A DNA stretch of 64,000 bases from an uncultured Dehalococcoidia bacterium (GCA_958295935.1 OY282385.1:2645545-2709544), one strand, 5' to 3'; numbered from the stretch's first letter, positions 9,243 to 17,401 are shown. Numbers and translations are program-made. The notes: generated by a model not told the origin, from the letters alone.

Positions 9243-10334
9243 CTACGGCCGCTCGCGTTGTTCTGGCCGCTGAGGGAGTGGTGAGTCCATCGGCTCAGCC
9301 TGGGATTGTAACTGTTCGCTGATGGCGCTCATTACGCGCACGGTTTCGAGGCCGTCTTGGGATGTGACGGCTGGGGGCAGGCCGTTGACGCTTCGCTTGA
9401 AGAACTCGCTGACGGTCCTATCGTGGATGTTCCTGAATCGGCCTGCGAGATATTCGAATCCATTTGCGAAGGCGCCTGAGGCGATCTGGGCGGCCTCGCT
9501 AACAGCGGAAAGGCCGATTCCCCAAGGGGACTGGTTTACCCTATGGTAGTTGACGAGCATCTTACTCTGCATATCGACTTTCATTATGCCTTCAGCGCCC
9601 CACAACTCCAATAGAAAGGCGGAATGTTTGCTTGTGTAGGTTAGTACGATGCTGCTGGAGACGCGGTCGCCCATGAGCTCCAATCTATAGTCCTCGAAGG
9701 GCGACCATGGGTACTCCGGCAAGATTTTTCGGCCCCGTACACGGACTTCTCGGATGGGACCGATGAATGCCTGTGAGAGGTACACCACGTGGGGGCCTGT
9801 CTCTCCTATCGACCCGCCGGGCAGCCGGTTGGCGAAGTGGCCGGGGTCCGTGGTCCACAGGGTGACGGGGGTGGAGTAGAAGATGCGCATTCCGGTTAGG
9901 CGCCCGACGTCGCCTCGCTCGATGCGCTTGCGCGCTTCTATGACCTGGGGGTGGAATAGCTCAGTATGAGCGACCTCGACCCGGCCTTTGGATGCCCGCT
10001 CGGCCTCGATGATCCTTTCACACTCCTGGACCGTCGTGGCCATGGGTTTTTCAATAAGTGCATTGGATCCCGCTTTCAGGGCGGCCACAGCTATGTCGGC
10101 ATGTGTGCTCGGCGGTGTGCATACGTCAACGAAGTCGGGGCGCTCCCTGGCCAGCATTTGGTTGACGTCATCATAGGCGGCCGGAATTCCGAATTGGCGG
10201 CTGACGGCTTCGGCGCGGGTGCGGTCGAGGTCGCAGACGGCGACGACTTTCACGCGGCGTCGCAACCGTAGCCAGGCGGGCAGGTGCTTCCTGGTTGATA
10301 TGAACCCGGCTCCTATGATGGCTACTGTGTACAT
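9243..10334 (-). CDS. Gfo/Idh/MocA-family oxidoreductase
   Basis: This is an NAD(P)-dependent sugar dehydrogenase of the Gfo/Idh/MocA family, 363 residues. It has the N-terminal Rossmann motif VAIIGAGFIS and, after about 90 residues, the diagnostic EKPMATT, which supplies the catalytic lysine. The C-terminal alpha/beta domain follows. In glycan loci these enzymes oxidise or reduce nucleotide sugars, for example to 3-keto or uronic acid forms; the substrate cannot be told here. ATG 10334 is preferred over upstream codons because a GGGGG ribosome-binding sequence lies seven bases before it and the Rossmann motif begins directly after. It is the first gene of the minus-strand glycan operon. Confidence 0.88.
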   Translation of the reverse strand: MYTVAIIGAGFISTRKHLPAWLRLRRRVKVVAVCDLDRTRAEAVSRQFGIPAAYDDVNQMLARERPDFVDVCTPPSTHADIAVAALKAGSNALIEKPMATTVQECERIIEAERASKGRVEVAHTELFHPQVIEARKRIERGDVGRLTGMRIFYSTPVTLWTTDPGHFANRLPGGSIGETGPHVVYLSQAFIGPIREVRVRGRKILPEYPWSPFEDYRLELMGDRVSSSIVLTYTSKHSAFLLELWGAEGIMKVDMQSKMLVNYHRVNQSPWGIGLSAVSEAAQIASGAFANGFEYLAGRFRNIHDRTVSEFFKRSVNGLPPAVTSQDGLETVRVMSAISEQLQSQAEPMDSPLPQRPEQRERP

Positions 10335-10845
10335 CCGGCATCCCCCTTGGAGTACCCGCGGTGGTTCCGAGCGAGCAGAGTCGTGGTATTGGGCAGGTAC
10401 AGAGGATGCCGGGGTTCTGCCGTTCTGGTCAGGCCCAAGTGGGATGGCGCCGTGACACCCGGACACTTCGGGTTACCTTCGTCGACCGGTTCAGGTAGGG
10501 CGGGTAGGAGCCGTGCTCTCCCTATACCAGTATAACTGCCCCGCCATGCGAGCCGCTGTACAGGTTCCCAGCCTGAACCTGAGCGCGAAGGTTCTTGATT
10601 TGGTGCGGGTTGGTGGGCCTAACTTGTACTGTACTGCGAATGTTCCGGTGGGAGGTTTCAATATAAGCAGGTCGGGATGGCGGTACTCGTTCAGTGTATC
10701 GACAACCGGGGCTGTCCATCCCGGATGCCCCTTTGGACTGTGGTTGGCAGGACCTCGGCCTGTTCGCAATCTAGTTATATCAAGTCGGATCGCCTTGCCC
10801 ACGCAAGACTTCTGGTGAGCAATCGTCTTGATACCTGCTGCATAG
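10335..10845. other. Intergenic region, no convincing gene; contains a 21-bp repeat
   Basis: About 510 bases separate the glycan operon from the ubiquitin-like region. Several short open frames on both strands lack ribosome-binding sites and recognisable motifs. The only marked element is a 21-base sequence at 10603-10623 found again, in the same orientation, at 38268-38288. The segment should include the promoter of the glycan operon, but I could not pick a convincing -35/-10 pair. Confidence 0.5.
10603..10623 (+). repeat. 21-bp direct repeat, left copy
   Basis: The sequence GTGCGGGTTGGTGGGCCTAA plus one C is identical to 38268-38288. The flanking bases differ. Both copies lie in intergenic DNA about 27.7 kb apart. 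Confidence 0.8.
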
Positions 10846-11097
10846 CTATAGCAGGTTCTTGTACCAGCCGGGGCTGATCATGGCCATAATGCCCAGGGCC
10901 GATATGATTATGGTTGCGGCTACTCCTGTAGTGGCGGCTCTTTTCCACTGACGTGAGACGATAAATGCCAACCCGGATGCGGCCACGCCACCTATGATTA
11001 CCCACTGTAGAGACCCGCTCGCGGCTATCAAAATCACCCAAGCCAACACTCTGGCCACGTATTTGTAGATATCCTGCACGGAAGTTCTCGTGTTCAT
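10846..11097 (-). CDS. Small two- or three-helix membrane protein, unrecognised
   Basis: The product of about 83 residues has hydrophobic stretches LAWVILIAASG, WVIIGGVAASGLAFIV and a C-terminal VAATIIISALGIMAMI, with basic residues between. ATG 11097 is preferred because an AAGGAAGG sequence lies nine bases upstream; an ATG at 11106 is too close to that site. The general layout recalls VirB2/TrbC-type pilins or small inner-membrane proteins, but I do not recognise a family. It lies just downstream of the ubiquitin-like operon on the same strand with a gap of about 200 bases, so a link to that operon is possible but not shown. Confidence 0.5.
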   Translation of the reverse strand: MNTRTSVQDIYKYVARVLAWVILIAASGSLQWVIIGGVAASGLAFIVSRQWKRAATTGVAATIIISALGIMAMISPGWYKNLL

Positions 11098-11305
11098 TAG
11101 ATTCATCCTTCCTTCACACACAACACTTTCGGTTGTTCGTTTCCTATCACTATGCTTGGGGCTACTGCTTTCGCCGTGCCTGATTTTCACCCATGGCCTT
11201 CAACCATTGTGAACCCGTCGGTTGTGGTTGGTCACCACCTCAGCCCATCTCGACATCCTCCGCATCGTGCAAATCGCCGATGAACTGGTGCTGACATCTC
11301 AGACT

Positions 11306-12265
11306 TCAACTTCTGATCCGGTCCAACCACGCAGCTGCCGCCTGAGTTCGGTCGTCGATCCAACGTAAGACGCGAGTCTTAGTGCCCGGTGAATTAGCGA
11401 ATTGCCGCAGTCGTTCGGCTTGTTCGTGGCGTTTGGTGAGGTCGATGCGATTATCACCTGCGCCTTCGGCGACTTCAACGGGACAGTGCGGTCTTGTGGT
11501 GTGGTCGAGATGTTCTAGACAATGGGTACTCAGTGAGTAACGAAGCGGGCCGGGGTCACCCAGTCCCGCAGGCGCCACGCTGAAGCTAACGTACTGAGCA
11601 AGCAGGCTGGCGGCCACGTTTATTGAGAGCGCAGCCACGTTCTGACTGGGTAGCTCATCGGAGCGACCAGCACCCGCGATATATTCAGGGTCGTCCAAGA
11701 GGCCCTGGCGGTCGGGGACGACTTGGCTGAGCTCGAGTTGTCGGGTGCAACTCATGCACGGTTGTCCTGGTCTGATGACGTGGGAGCGCCAAGTGGCATT
11801 ACGCATTTCTCCGTCGCCAAAGATGTCGATACTAATGCCACCGTCAATGACCGGGATGAGATCCGAGTAGGCTAGGGCATTGAGGACGGCTCGAGGCCAA
11901 GGGCGATCAACACAGGAGAAGATGAGGTCATGGTCAAGGGCGAGTTTCAATCCTGCGGGCTCGCAGATAGATAAGTCAGAGACCTCAATCCCGTAACTTG
12001 TGGCGGTTGCTGCTCCCGTTCCTTCCCTCTGGGCGACATGAACCTTGGGCCGCCTCAACCACACATCGCGAGGCTTCGCACCGATGAGTCTGTCCAAATT
12101 GTGCGCTTGAACGACATCGAAGTCCATCACGGTTATGTGGCAGAGTCCCGATGCGGCTAGGCGGACTAGGACATCAAGTCCTACACTTCCGGCACCTACA
12201 ACGAGGATTCGGCGGCGAACGAGGTCGGCTTGGCGCCGCTCACCCCAAGAATTTATAGTGCGCAA
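11306..12265 (-). CDS. ThiF/E1-like adenylating enzyme of a ubiquitin-like conjugation operon
   Basis: The 319-residue protein is an E1/ThiF-fold enzyme that should adenylate the C terminus of a ubiquitin-like protein. The nucleotide-binding loop is GAGSVG at 24-29, followed by the acidic strand end MDFDVV, the conserved NLDR, and the second acidic strand IFSCVDRPW. A PCMSC pair near 170 may bind zinc or supply the reactive cysteine. The last 60 residues form an extra helical tail. It is the last gene of a four-gene minus-strand operon and starts 15 bases after the JAB stop. In known systems the E1 passes the activated Ubl to an E2-like partner, which is also encoded here. Confidence 0.85.
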   Translation of the reverse strand: MRTINSWGERRQADLVRRRILVVGAGSVGLDVLVRLAASGLCHITVMDFDVVQAHNLDRLIGAKPRDVWLRRPKVHVAQREGTGAATATSYGIEVSDLSICEPAGLKLALDHDLIFSCVDRPWPRAVLNALAYSDLIPVIDGGISIDIFGDGEMRNATWRSHVIRPGQPCMSCTRQLELSQVVPDRQGLLDDPEYIAGAGRSDELPSQNVAALSINVAASLLAQYVSFSVAPAGLGDPGPLRYSLSTHCLEHLDHTTRPHCPVEVAEGAGDNRIDLTKRHEQAERLRQFANSPGTKTRVLRWIDDRTQAAAAWLDRIRS

Positions 12266-12280
12266 CTGCCTTTCGGTTGG

Positions 12281-12814
12281 TTACGGTGGAGAGCAGAGAG
12301 TGTCGTTCCAAGATACGGCGAGCCTGTCTCCGATGACGCGAACGTTGTTGGAGTGGCTGCAATCAACCTGCTTCCCGGTCCCGATGTCCCAATGACGCGC
12401 CGACCAAGTGTTGTTGCCGGTGGCGAGAGTCATTCCAACTAGAGGCAGCCCGGTGACCTCACGTATGAGGTTGGCATAACTGGATTCGGTGTCGCGGTCT
12501 GGTCCGCTCATGGACTGCCAGTTGCTGGATTCGGGATGGCTGTGGAGTAGTACCAAGCCGTAGCCATCGCTTTGGGCAATTTCAGCAGCCCTCAGGACAT
12601 ACTCGGAGGTGACAGTCACATTTCCATGGACATGTCGGTCTCCAGGTTCGGGCGGTATTACCTCGGCGATTAGGGCACTGACCCGGTTCATGCCAGTTGA
12701 GCGGCGGTAGGTAGCTAGGCAGAGGTCTTCCTGACCATCGGCCCTGACCAACTGGCTCAAGAGCACCTCCTCGGTCGTGGCGGTCATGGCAACTGAGGTG
12801 GTCCAGCGGGTCAT
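12281..12814 (-). CDS. JAB/JAMM-family metallopeptidase (deubiquitinase-like)
   Basis: The 177-residue protein carries a JAMM zinc motif: H91-S-H93 in LLHSHP, with a serine and aspartate at about 103 and 106 (SGPD). The spacing from the second histidine to the serine is nine residues instead of the textbook seven. In prokaryotic ubiquitin-like operons such proteins process the Ubl precursor or remove it from targets. It overlaps the E2-like gene as ATGA and ends 15 bases before the E1. No signal peptide or membrane segment is seen, so it acts in the cytoplasm. Confidence 0.82.
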   Translation of the reverse strand: MTRWTTSVAMTATTEEVLLSQLVRADGQEDLCLATYRRSTGMNRVSALIAEVIPPEPGDRHVHGNVTVTSEYVLRAAEIAQSDGYGLVLLHSHPESSNWQSMSGPDRDTESSYANLIREVTGLPLVGMTLATGNNTWSARHWDIGTGKQVDCSHSNNVRVIGDRLAVSWNDTLCSPP

Positions 12815-13158
12815 GTGATTGCCTCACTAAGAACAGCACGAATGTGGCTAGACCAACAGATTCGGGGTGGGGTGTCACCCCACCCCTCGATCTGGCGGCT
12901 GTGCATGAGCCAGCCCGATTTCGGCGATGCTTGGCTGTTGGTTCTGTAGAAACCAATCCCGGCGGGGAAGTGGACCCAATGCGGAGGCACCTGAGGCCAT
13001 GAGGCGAGTTCGTCAGTGCCGACGCCTGTTTCAACTGCGATTCCTGCATATGCACCGTCGATGGGCGTGATTCGGTAGACGACGAGCCCGGCCTCAACCA
13101 TGGGATTGAAGCCGAGTTGCGTTATGTCGTCGATGAACCTCAGGACGCCGGGGGGCAT
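12811..13158 (-). CDS. Prokaryotic E2 family E-like protein
   Basis: The 115-residue protein shows the pattern I associate with the Prok-E2_E family: a start like FIDDITQLGF, then PPHWVHFP at about 58-65, GWLMHSRQIEGW, and SSHIRAVL near the end. It is expected to accept the activated ubiquitin-like protein from the E1 and transfer it to a target. The only cysteine is C101, in PRICWSS close to the C terminus, not in an evident classical E2 active-site position. The start codon shares one base with the Ubl stop and the stop overlaps the JAB start, so expression is coupled. Confidence 0.75.
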   Translation of the reverse strand: MPPGVLRFIDDITQLGFNPMVEAGLVVYRITPIDGAYAGIAVETGVGTDELASWPQVPPHWVHFPAGIGFYRTNSQASPKSGWLMHSRQIEGWGDTPPRICWSSHIRAVLSEAIT

Positions 13159-13418
13159 TAGGCTACATCCGCCTTCTCGCGGATCGAAACGAACCGTGCG
13201 TCTTTTTCTATCTCGACGGGGTCGTCGTCAGCGAAGCGTTTCGTCTGGGGACGCTCCTTGCCTTGGAGTTCGCCCAAGTCGTAGATGTTGGGCTCCAGTC
13301 CAGCTAAGCGCAAAAGCTCGGAGGCCTTTTGCACGATGTCGCTCGTGGTGAAAGGTTGCCCGTCGATGGTGAACGGAATGGAACGTCCGAACGGCTTTAT
13401 GGTGACTGATTGGGTCAT
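13158..13418 (-). CDS. Ubiquitin-like modifier protein
   Basis: The 86-residue product begins SVTIKPFGRSIPFTIDGQPF and continues with a helix-like SDIVQKASELLRLAG, then YDLGELQG and a final strand. This order (two strands, helix, two strands) and its place as first gene of an E2/JAB/E1 operon mark it as a single-domain ubiquitin-like protein, related to the multiubiquitin/E2_E-associated type. It ends EKADVA, not Gly-Gly, so it may be conjugated through another residue or need trimming. ATG 13418 is chosen because a strong GGAGGAGG lies eight bases upstream; a longer open frame to 13607 has no support and would overlap the divergent regulator. Confidence 0.78.
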   Translation of the reverse strand: MTQSVTIKPFGRSIPFTIDGQPFTTSDIVQKASELLRLAGLEPNIYDLGELQGKERPQTKRFADDDPVEIEKDARFVSIREKADVA

Positions 13419-13530
13419 TGACCTATCCTCCTCCCCTTGGATCAGGGGCTTGTCTTCACGTCGCAGCACTTGCGCTCCGCCACGCAAAGGTGTAGATTGT
13501 TGCCGAAGCGATGTACGATTCGACAAGAGC

Positions 13531-13569
13531 ATTATTGCACAGGTGATATATGATTGCAAGAAAGCAATC
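13531..13569 (-). promoter_or_regulatory. Candidate promoter and operator of the ubiquitin-like operon
   Basis: On the minus strand TTGCAA (13554-13559) and AATAAT (13531-13536) are 17 bases apart and point toward the Ubl gene. The -35 lies inside the inverted repeat GATTGC-N6-GCAATC (13552-13569), which also covers the start codon of the divergent XRE gene. Binding of the XRE protein here could silence both sides. The -10 is a weak match, so this is a candidate. Confidence 0.35.
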
Positions 13570-13957
13570 AGACGAGAGCGAGCTAGGCCAGAAGAGTAGT
13601 GGGCCAAGGAGGGGGAGTTTCGACGCGGAGGCCTTCTACTCCGCTCTAGATGCAGAGCGCCGGAGCCGACAACAGACCTGGAAGCGGGTCGCTGAAGAAG
13701 CGCAGGTAAGTGCCTCCACTCTCACTCGTATGGCCCAAGGGAGGCGTCCAGACGTAGACAGTCTGGCAGCACTGGTCACATGGTCCGGGTTGAGTGCCGA
13801 CACCTTCGTCCGGGACGACCAAGGAAAGCCCGAGCCCGGTGGTTTAGCCATGATCTCGACCTACTTGAAGAGTGACCCTCACCTGACACCTGAAGCAGCG
13901 GACGCCCTTGATGAGTTAGTAAAGGCGACATACGAGCGGATGCGGAAGAAGGACTAG
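13550..13957 (+). CDS. XRE-family DNA-binding regulator
   Basis: The 135-residue protein has a Cro/C1-type helix-turn-helix at about residues 40-85 (WKRVAEEAQVSASTLTRMAQGRRPDVDSL split by the recognition turn), followed by a helical C terminus. It diverges from the ubiquitin-like operon and is six bases upstream of an ImmA/IrrE-type peptidase gene. Known XRE-ImmA pairs work as repressor and repressor-cleaving peptidase that sense DNA damage or phage. Here the pair probably controls the conjugation operon. The start codon lies within the palindrome 13552-13569, suggesting autoregulation. Confidence 0.8.
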   Translation: MIARKQSDESELGQKSSGPRRGSFDAEAFYSALDAERRSRQQTWKRVAEEAQVSASTLTRMAQGRRPDVDSLAALVTWSGLSADTFVRDDQGKPEPGGLAMISTYLKSDPHLTPEAADALDELVKATYERMRKKD

Positions 13958-13963
13958 CGTATC

Positions 13964-14518
13964 GTGCGGAGAGGGTTTAAGACGGAAGCTAACGCTATTG
14001 CACGCGAGGTGAGGGGAGAATTATCCCTATCTCGCGCCGCGCCTCTCGACGTGTGGCGACTAGCCAACCATCTAGATATACAGGTGGTCCCGCTGTCCAG
14101 CCTCCATGCGGAGGCTCCTCGCGCTGTGCAATTATTCATGAATGGAGGCGAGGGGATATTTTCTGGAGTTACAGTATTCTGGGGCCATCAGCGAACCATC
14201 GTTTTTAATGATGCGCACGCCCCGGGACGTCAAGCCAGCGACATCGGGCATGAGCTATCACATGGACTCCTGCTTCACACTCCTACAATGGCGGCAGATG
14301 AGCTAGGGTGTCGTCTGTGGAAGCGTGATGTTGAAGATGAGGCAGCTTGGCTGAGTGGCTCGTTACTGGTACCAGAAGAGGTCGCACTCCTGATCGTTCG
14401 ACGTGGATGGTCGCTATCTGAGGCGGCAGCTAGTTATGGCGTTACCGAGAGTATGATCCGGTTCCGTATAAACGTGACGGGTGCACGGAATCGGGTACAA
14501 CGGATGCGGGTAAAGTAG
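13964..14518 (+). CDS. ImmA/IrrE-family metallopeptidase
   Basis: The 184-residue product starts at GTG 13964. The zinc site HELSH is at residues 96-100, and the third ligand region EDEAAWLSGSLLVP follows 28 residues later, as in ImmA/IrrE peptidases. The C-terminal AAASYGVTESMIRFRINV matches the usual family tail. The expected substrate is the XRE protein encoded just before it. Base composition is a little lower in GC than in the glycan genes, which fits acquisition with the defence module. Confidence 0.88.
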   Translation: MRRGFKTEANAIAREVRGELSLSRAAPLDVWRLANHLDIQVVPLSSLHAEAPRAVQLFMNGGEGIFSGVTVFWGHQRTIVFNDAHAPGRQASDIGHELSHGLLLHTPTMAADELGCRLWKRDVEDEAAWLSGSLLVPEEVALLIVRRGWSLSEAAASYGVTESMIRFRINVTGARNRVQRMRVK

Positions 14519-14897
14519 GATCGTCTGGCAACTTCCGGCTAGCAGGAGGAGCAACTGTTCGACCCTCCCTACTGGTAGGGCGTAGTCGGAGGATGGGACG
14601 TTGGGGCCGGGGTAGGGGTTAGGGTCATGTCTACCTGCACGGTGAGGGTGGAGGCGATCTTGCCAAGGCTGCTGCCGAAATGCAGCACGGTCGCATCGAG
14701 GTTGAGTCTGAAACTATCCGAATCTGCGCGGCCGATGGCGTAGGTCACGTCGTCCTTGGAGTTGTGGAGGAGCACATTGGCGGTCACCGGGTTGAAGGTG
14801 GTGGCGGGGATGTTCTCGTTTACCGAGTTGGACAAAATCGAGAACCTTCATGCTGTGGTTCAGGTTGGGGGTGTAGGTTTATCAGGCCTGCACGATC
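14519..14897. other. Intergenic region between ImmA-like gene and GT2
   Basis: The segment marks the junction where glycan genes resume. It holds one weak minus-strand frame (14569-14835), described separately. No repeat, tRNA or terminator-like hairpin was recognised. Confidence 0.4.
14569..14835 (-). CDS. Hypothetical 88-residue protein
   Basis: The frame starts at TTG 14835, with an AAGG sequence about ten bases upstream. The product has alternating hydrophobic stretches typical of beta strands (FRLNLDATVLHFGSSL, STLTVQVDMTL) and ends in a Pro/Thr-rich tail. I recognise no family, and the frame may be fortuitous. Confidence 0.25.
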   Translation of the reverse strand: MSNSVNENIPATTFNPVTANVLLHNSKDDVTYAIGRADSDSFRLNLDATVLHFGSSLGKIASTLTVQVDMTLTPTPAPTSHPPTTPYQ

Positions 14898-15893
14898 TCA
14901 GACGCGCGGCGGATTTTTGCGAAGGCGTCCTCTAGGCGGAAGAAAGAAGCCGATTCCCCAACTGAGATGTATTGTCGCCAAGACCAGTGGGATCAGGATG
15001 GCGGCCGGGTCTCGGCGGCGAATGCCGATCACCGCTGCCCCGAGGGTTATGGTCAAGAGGTAGACGAGCGGGATGGCTAGCGCCGCCCATATCATTCCGG
15101 CCAAGCCCAATGCGATGGAGGCGGCCAGGCCGAGCACCAGCAGGGGAGCGGCGAGTTGTCTGGCCCGGAGGGAGGCGGGGTAGGTCATTAGCACCACCGA
15201 TTTCCATCGGCCGTAGTCGAAGTACTGGCGCACCAGTGCGCGCAGATTGTCGCGCGGCCGGTAGACAGCCTCAAGTTGGGGATCGAACCACACTGTTTCG
15301 CCTCTGCGGCGCAGCCGCCAGTTGAGTTCGAAGTCCTCATTTCTGATCAAAGCGGAATCGAATCCTCCCGCGGCTTCGAGCGTCTTTCGATACCAAGCGC
15401 CTAGGTAGACGGTGTCGATGGGACCCTCGGGCCCACCGAGGCGATGGCGTGCATCGCCCACGCCGAGGAACGTAGTGGTCGCCATTGCGACCGCCCGCTC
15501 GAATACCGTGGACCCGGCGGCTTTTTGTCGGCCCCCGACGTTGGCCGCGCCGGTTCTTGCCAGGGTGGCGACGGCCCGCTTCACATAGTCCGGCGGTAGC
15601 ACTGCACGGGTGTCGCATCGTACGATGACATCCCCTGCGGCCTCTTGCAGCGCGAGGTTGAGGCCGGCTGAGATGGACTGCTCGCGGTTGGGCACCACCC
15701 GCACCGCGGGGTAACGCTTCTGGAGCATCTCCTCCGTGGCCGGTGTGTCCGAGCCGTCGGCTATGATCACCTCGATGGGGCCGGAGTATTTTTGGGCCAG
15801 CACCGAATCGAGGGCGGTGGAGAGGGCTTCTTCGTCGTTGCGCGTCGGTATGATTACTGACACATGGCTCATGGTCGGGGCGGCAGAGAGCAA
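14898..15893 (-). CDS. GT2-family glycosyltransferase, paralogue of the 8.2-9.2 kb gene
   Basis: The protein begins VSVIIPTRNDEEAL and continues IEVIIADGS, VRCDTRAVLPPDY, GAANVGGRQ and NEDFELNWRLRRRG. This is the same order and much of the same wording as the GT2 at 8177-9238. Two to three C-terminal membrane helices and GIGFFLPP are also shared. It should transfer a nucleotide-activated sugar to a lipid-linked acceptor. Either TTG 15893, immediately after the upstream stop, or ATG 15872, directly before the conserved core, could be the start; ATG 15872 gives the more typical N terminus. The pair suggests an old duplication now split by the ubiquitin-like insert. Confidence 0.85.
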   Translation of the reverse strand: MLSAAPTMSHVSVIIPTRNDEEALSTALDSVLAQKYSGPIEVIIADGSDTPATEEMLQKRYPAVRVVPNREQSISAGLNLALQEAAGDVIVRCDTRAVLPPDYVKRAVATLARTGAANVGGRQKAAGSTVFERAVAMATTTFLGVGDARHRLGGPEGPIDTVYLGAWYRKTLEAAGGFDSALIRNEDFELNWRLRRRGETVWFDPQLEAVYRPRDNLRALVRQYFDYGRWKSVVLMTYPASLRARQLAAPLLVLGLAASIALGLAGMIWAALAIPLVYLLTITLGAAVIGIRRRDPAAILIPLVLATIHLSWGIGFFLPPRGRLRKNPPRV

Positions 15894-16871
15894 TTAAACA
15901 CGCGAGGTTTGGCGTGGGGTCCTCTTGGCCAGTTCGCCTGCTATCCATCGGTAGGTGTGCTTGATACCGTCCTCGATGGCTGTTTCCGGCTGCCATCCGA
16001 TGATTTCGTTCAGGACCGTGTTGTCGCTGTTGCGTCCCCGCACTCCCTGTGGTTTGGTCAGATCATGGTTTCGTCGCAGGCGCTTTCCGGCGGCGGCGCA
16101 TACGGCATCGACCAACTGGTTGATGGTAATGAGCTCCTCGGTGCCCAGGTTTATCGGCTTGTCGTAACCCGATTCCATGATGCGCCGCAGCCCTTCGATG
16201 CAATCGTCGACGTAGCAGAAGCTGCGGGTCTGTTCTCCGTCTCCCCACACCTCGATTTCGGCTCCGTCCTCGGCGAGGGCGACCTTGCGGCAGATTGCGG
16301 CCGGGGCCTTCTCCTTTCCGCCGTCGTAGGTTCCTAGTGGGCCGTAGATGTTGTGGAAGCGGACGATGCGCGAGTCGAGGCCGCATTCTTCGTTGTAATA
16401 GGCGGTCAACTGCTCGGCGAACAGCTTCTCCCAGCCGTATCCCTTTTCCGGGTCGGCGGGTATGGCCTCGTCTTCCCGTAGGGGGGTGACGTCCTCGTCG
16501 GTCTGTAGGAAGCTGGGATAGACACAGGCGGAGCTGGTGTATAGGTATCGCTTCACGCGGGATACCCTTGCGGCTTCCAGCATATGGCTGTTGATGAGGG
16601 TGTTGTTGCGGGTGAGGAATGCGTGGTTGGCGGTGATGTATCCGATGCCGCCCATGTCGGCGGCGAGCTGGTAAACGTCGTCCACGTCGTCGGCGGCTTG
16701 CAGGCAGTTTTCAAAATTGCGCAGGTCGGCAATGAGGAATTCGTCGGCGGCGCTATCCTCGAACTCGGGTTGCTTGACGTCCACCGCCCGGACCCAGTGT
16801 CCTTCGGCTTTCAGCCGCTTGACGAGGTGATGGCCTATGAAGCCTCCGGCGCCGGTAACAACGGTGTTCAT
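15894..16871 (-). CDS. NAD-dependent sugar epimerase, GDP-mannose 3,5-epimerase-like
   Basis: This is an extended short-chain dehydrogenase of 325 residues. The cofactor loop is TGAGGFIG at 6-13, the catalytic pair is Y145 and K149 in YGWEK, and SSACVYP precedes them. The run DMGGIGYITANHA, then NNTLINSHMLEAA and RSFCYVDDC closely follow the GDP-mannose 3,5-epimerase pattern, giving GDP-L-galactose or L-gulose type products; other NDP-sugar epimerases remain possible. ATG 16871 is preferred, as it begins directly at the Rossmann strand with GAAGG upstream; a frame extending to 17072 is basic low-complexity sequence overlapping the next gene. Confidence 0.85.
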   Translation of the reverse strand: MNTVVTGAGGFIGHHLVKRLKAEGHWVRAVDVKQPEFEDSAADEFLIADLRNFENCLQAADDVDDVYQLAADMGGIGYITANHAFLTRNNTLINSHMLEAARVSRVKRYLYTSSACVYPSFLQTDEDVTPLREDEAIPADPEKGYGWEKLFAEQLTAYYNEECGLDSRIVRFHNIYGPLGTYDGGKEKAPAAICRKVALAEDGAEIEVWGDGEQTRSFCYVDDCIEGLRRIMESGYDKPINLGTEELITINQLVDAVCAAAGKRLRRNHDLTKPQGVRGRNSDNTVLNEIIGWQPETAIEDGIKHTYRWIAGELAKRTPRQTSRV

Positions 16872-16884
16872 AATTGCCTTCGTA

Positions 16885-17322
16885 TCAACTGCCCGGTGAT
16901 GGTTCGCTAAAGGGCTCGCCCTTCGCCGCCGCCTCCTCGCGGCGTTGGTTCCACTCTTCCCACTCGCGCTGGACCTGGGCCCGTCCCTGGGCCCGTCCCT
17001 GGGCCCGGAGTTTTTCTTCGAGGGGCTTGAGAAACTTCCTTTCCAAGTACCTGTAGGTAACCATGATCGCACCTCCGGCGATGTCCAAGACCGTTATGAC
17101 AAAAATAGCATAAACGACTATCAGCGGTACGGCCGGCGCGCTTTCGCTGACCACCGCGCCGGCAGTGTGCGCCATGCCATCATGCTTGCCGCCGGAAACC
17201 TCGTTGACAGCGATGAATACCGTCCACCCAATGGTCAGGGCGAATATCAGGCCCAAACACCAAGGCAGCCACCTGCGTCCAACGCTCCATATGGACTCTC
17301 GTTCGGGCGTCCGGTTATTCAT
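16885..17322 (-). CDS. Small membrane protein with basic/acidic coiled-coil tail
   Basis: The product has two hydrophobic helices (WLPWCLGLIFALTIGWTVF and VPLIVVYAIFVITVLDIAG) and then a long charged helix containing RAQGRAQGRAQ and WEEWNQRREEAAAKGEPFSEP. I recall this tail from many small proteins in Chloroflexota-type genomes, where its function is unknown. The start is uncertain: ATG 17322 gives 145 residues, an upstream start at 17364 gives 159, and neither has a clear ribosome-binding site. It lies 13 bases before the epimerase in the same direction. Confidence 0.55.
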   Translation of the reverse strand: MNNRTPERESIWSVGRRWLPWCLGLIFALTIGWTVFIAVNEVSGGKHDGMAHTAGAVVSESAPAVPLIVVYAIFVITVLDIAGGAIMVTYRYLERKFLKPLEEKLRAQGRAQGRAQVQREWEEWNQRREEAAAKGEPFSEPSPGS

Positions 17323-17401
17323 TGGGCAATCGGCAACGTTTGAAGCCGCCATCCTCGGCGACAACGATGTTCATTGGACGCTGTTCCTTGATGAAGGTCA
17401 T

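Noticed and set aside
13419-13607. A longer ubiquitin-like protein starting at 13607
   Set aside because: The extra 63 codons overlap the divergent XRE gene and have no ribosome-binding site, while ATG 13418 has a strong one.
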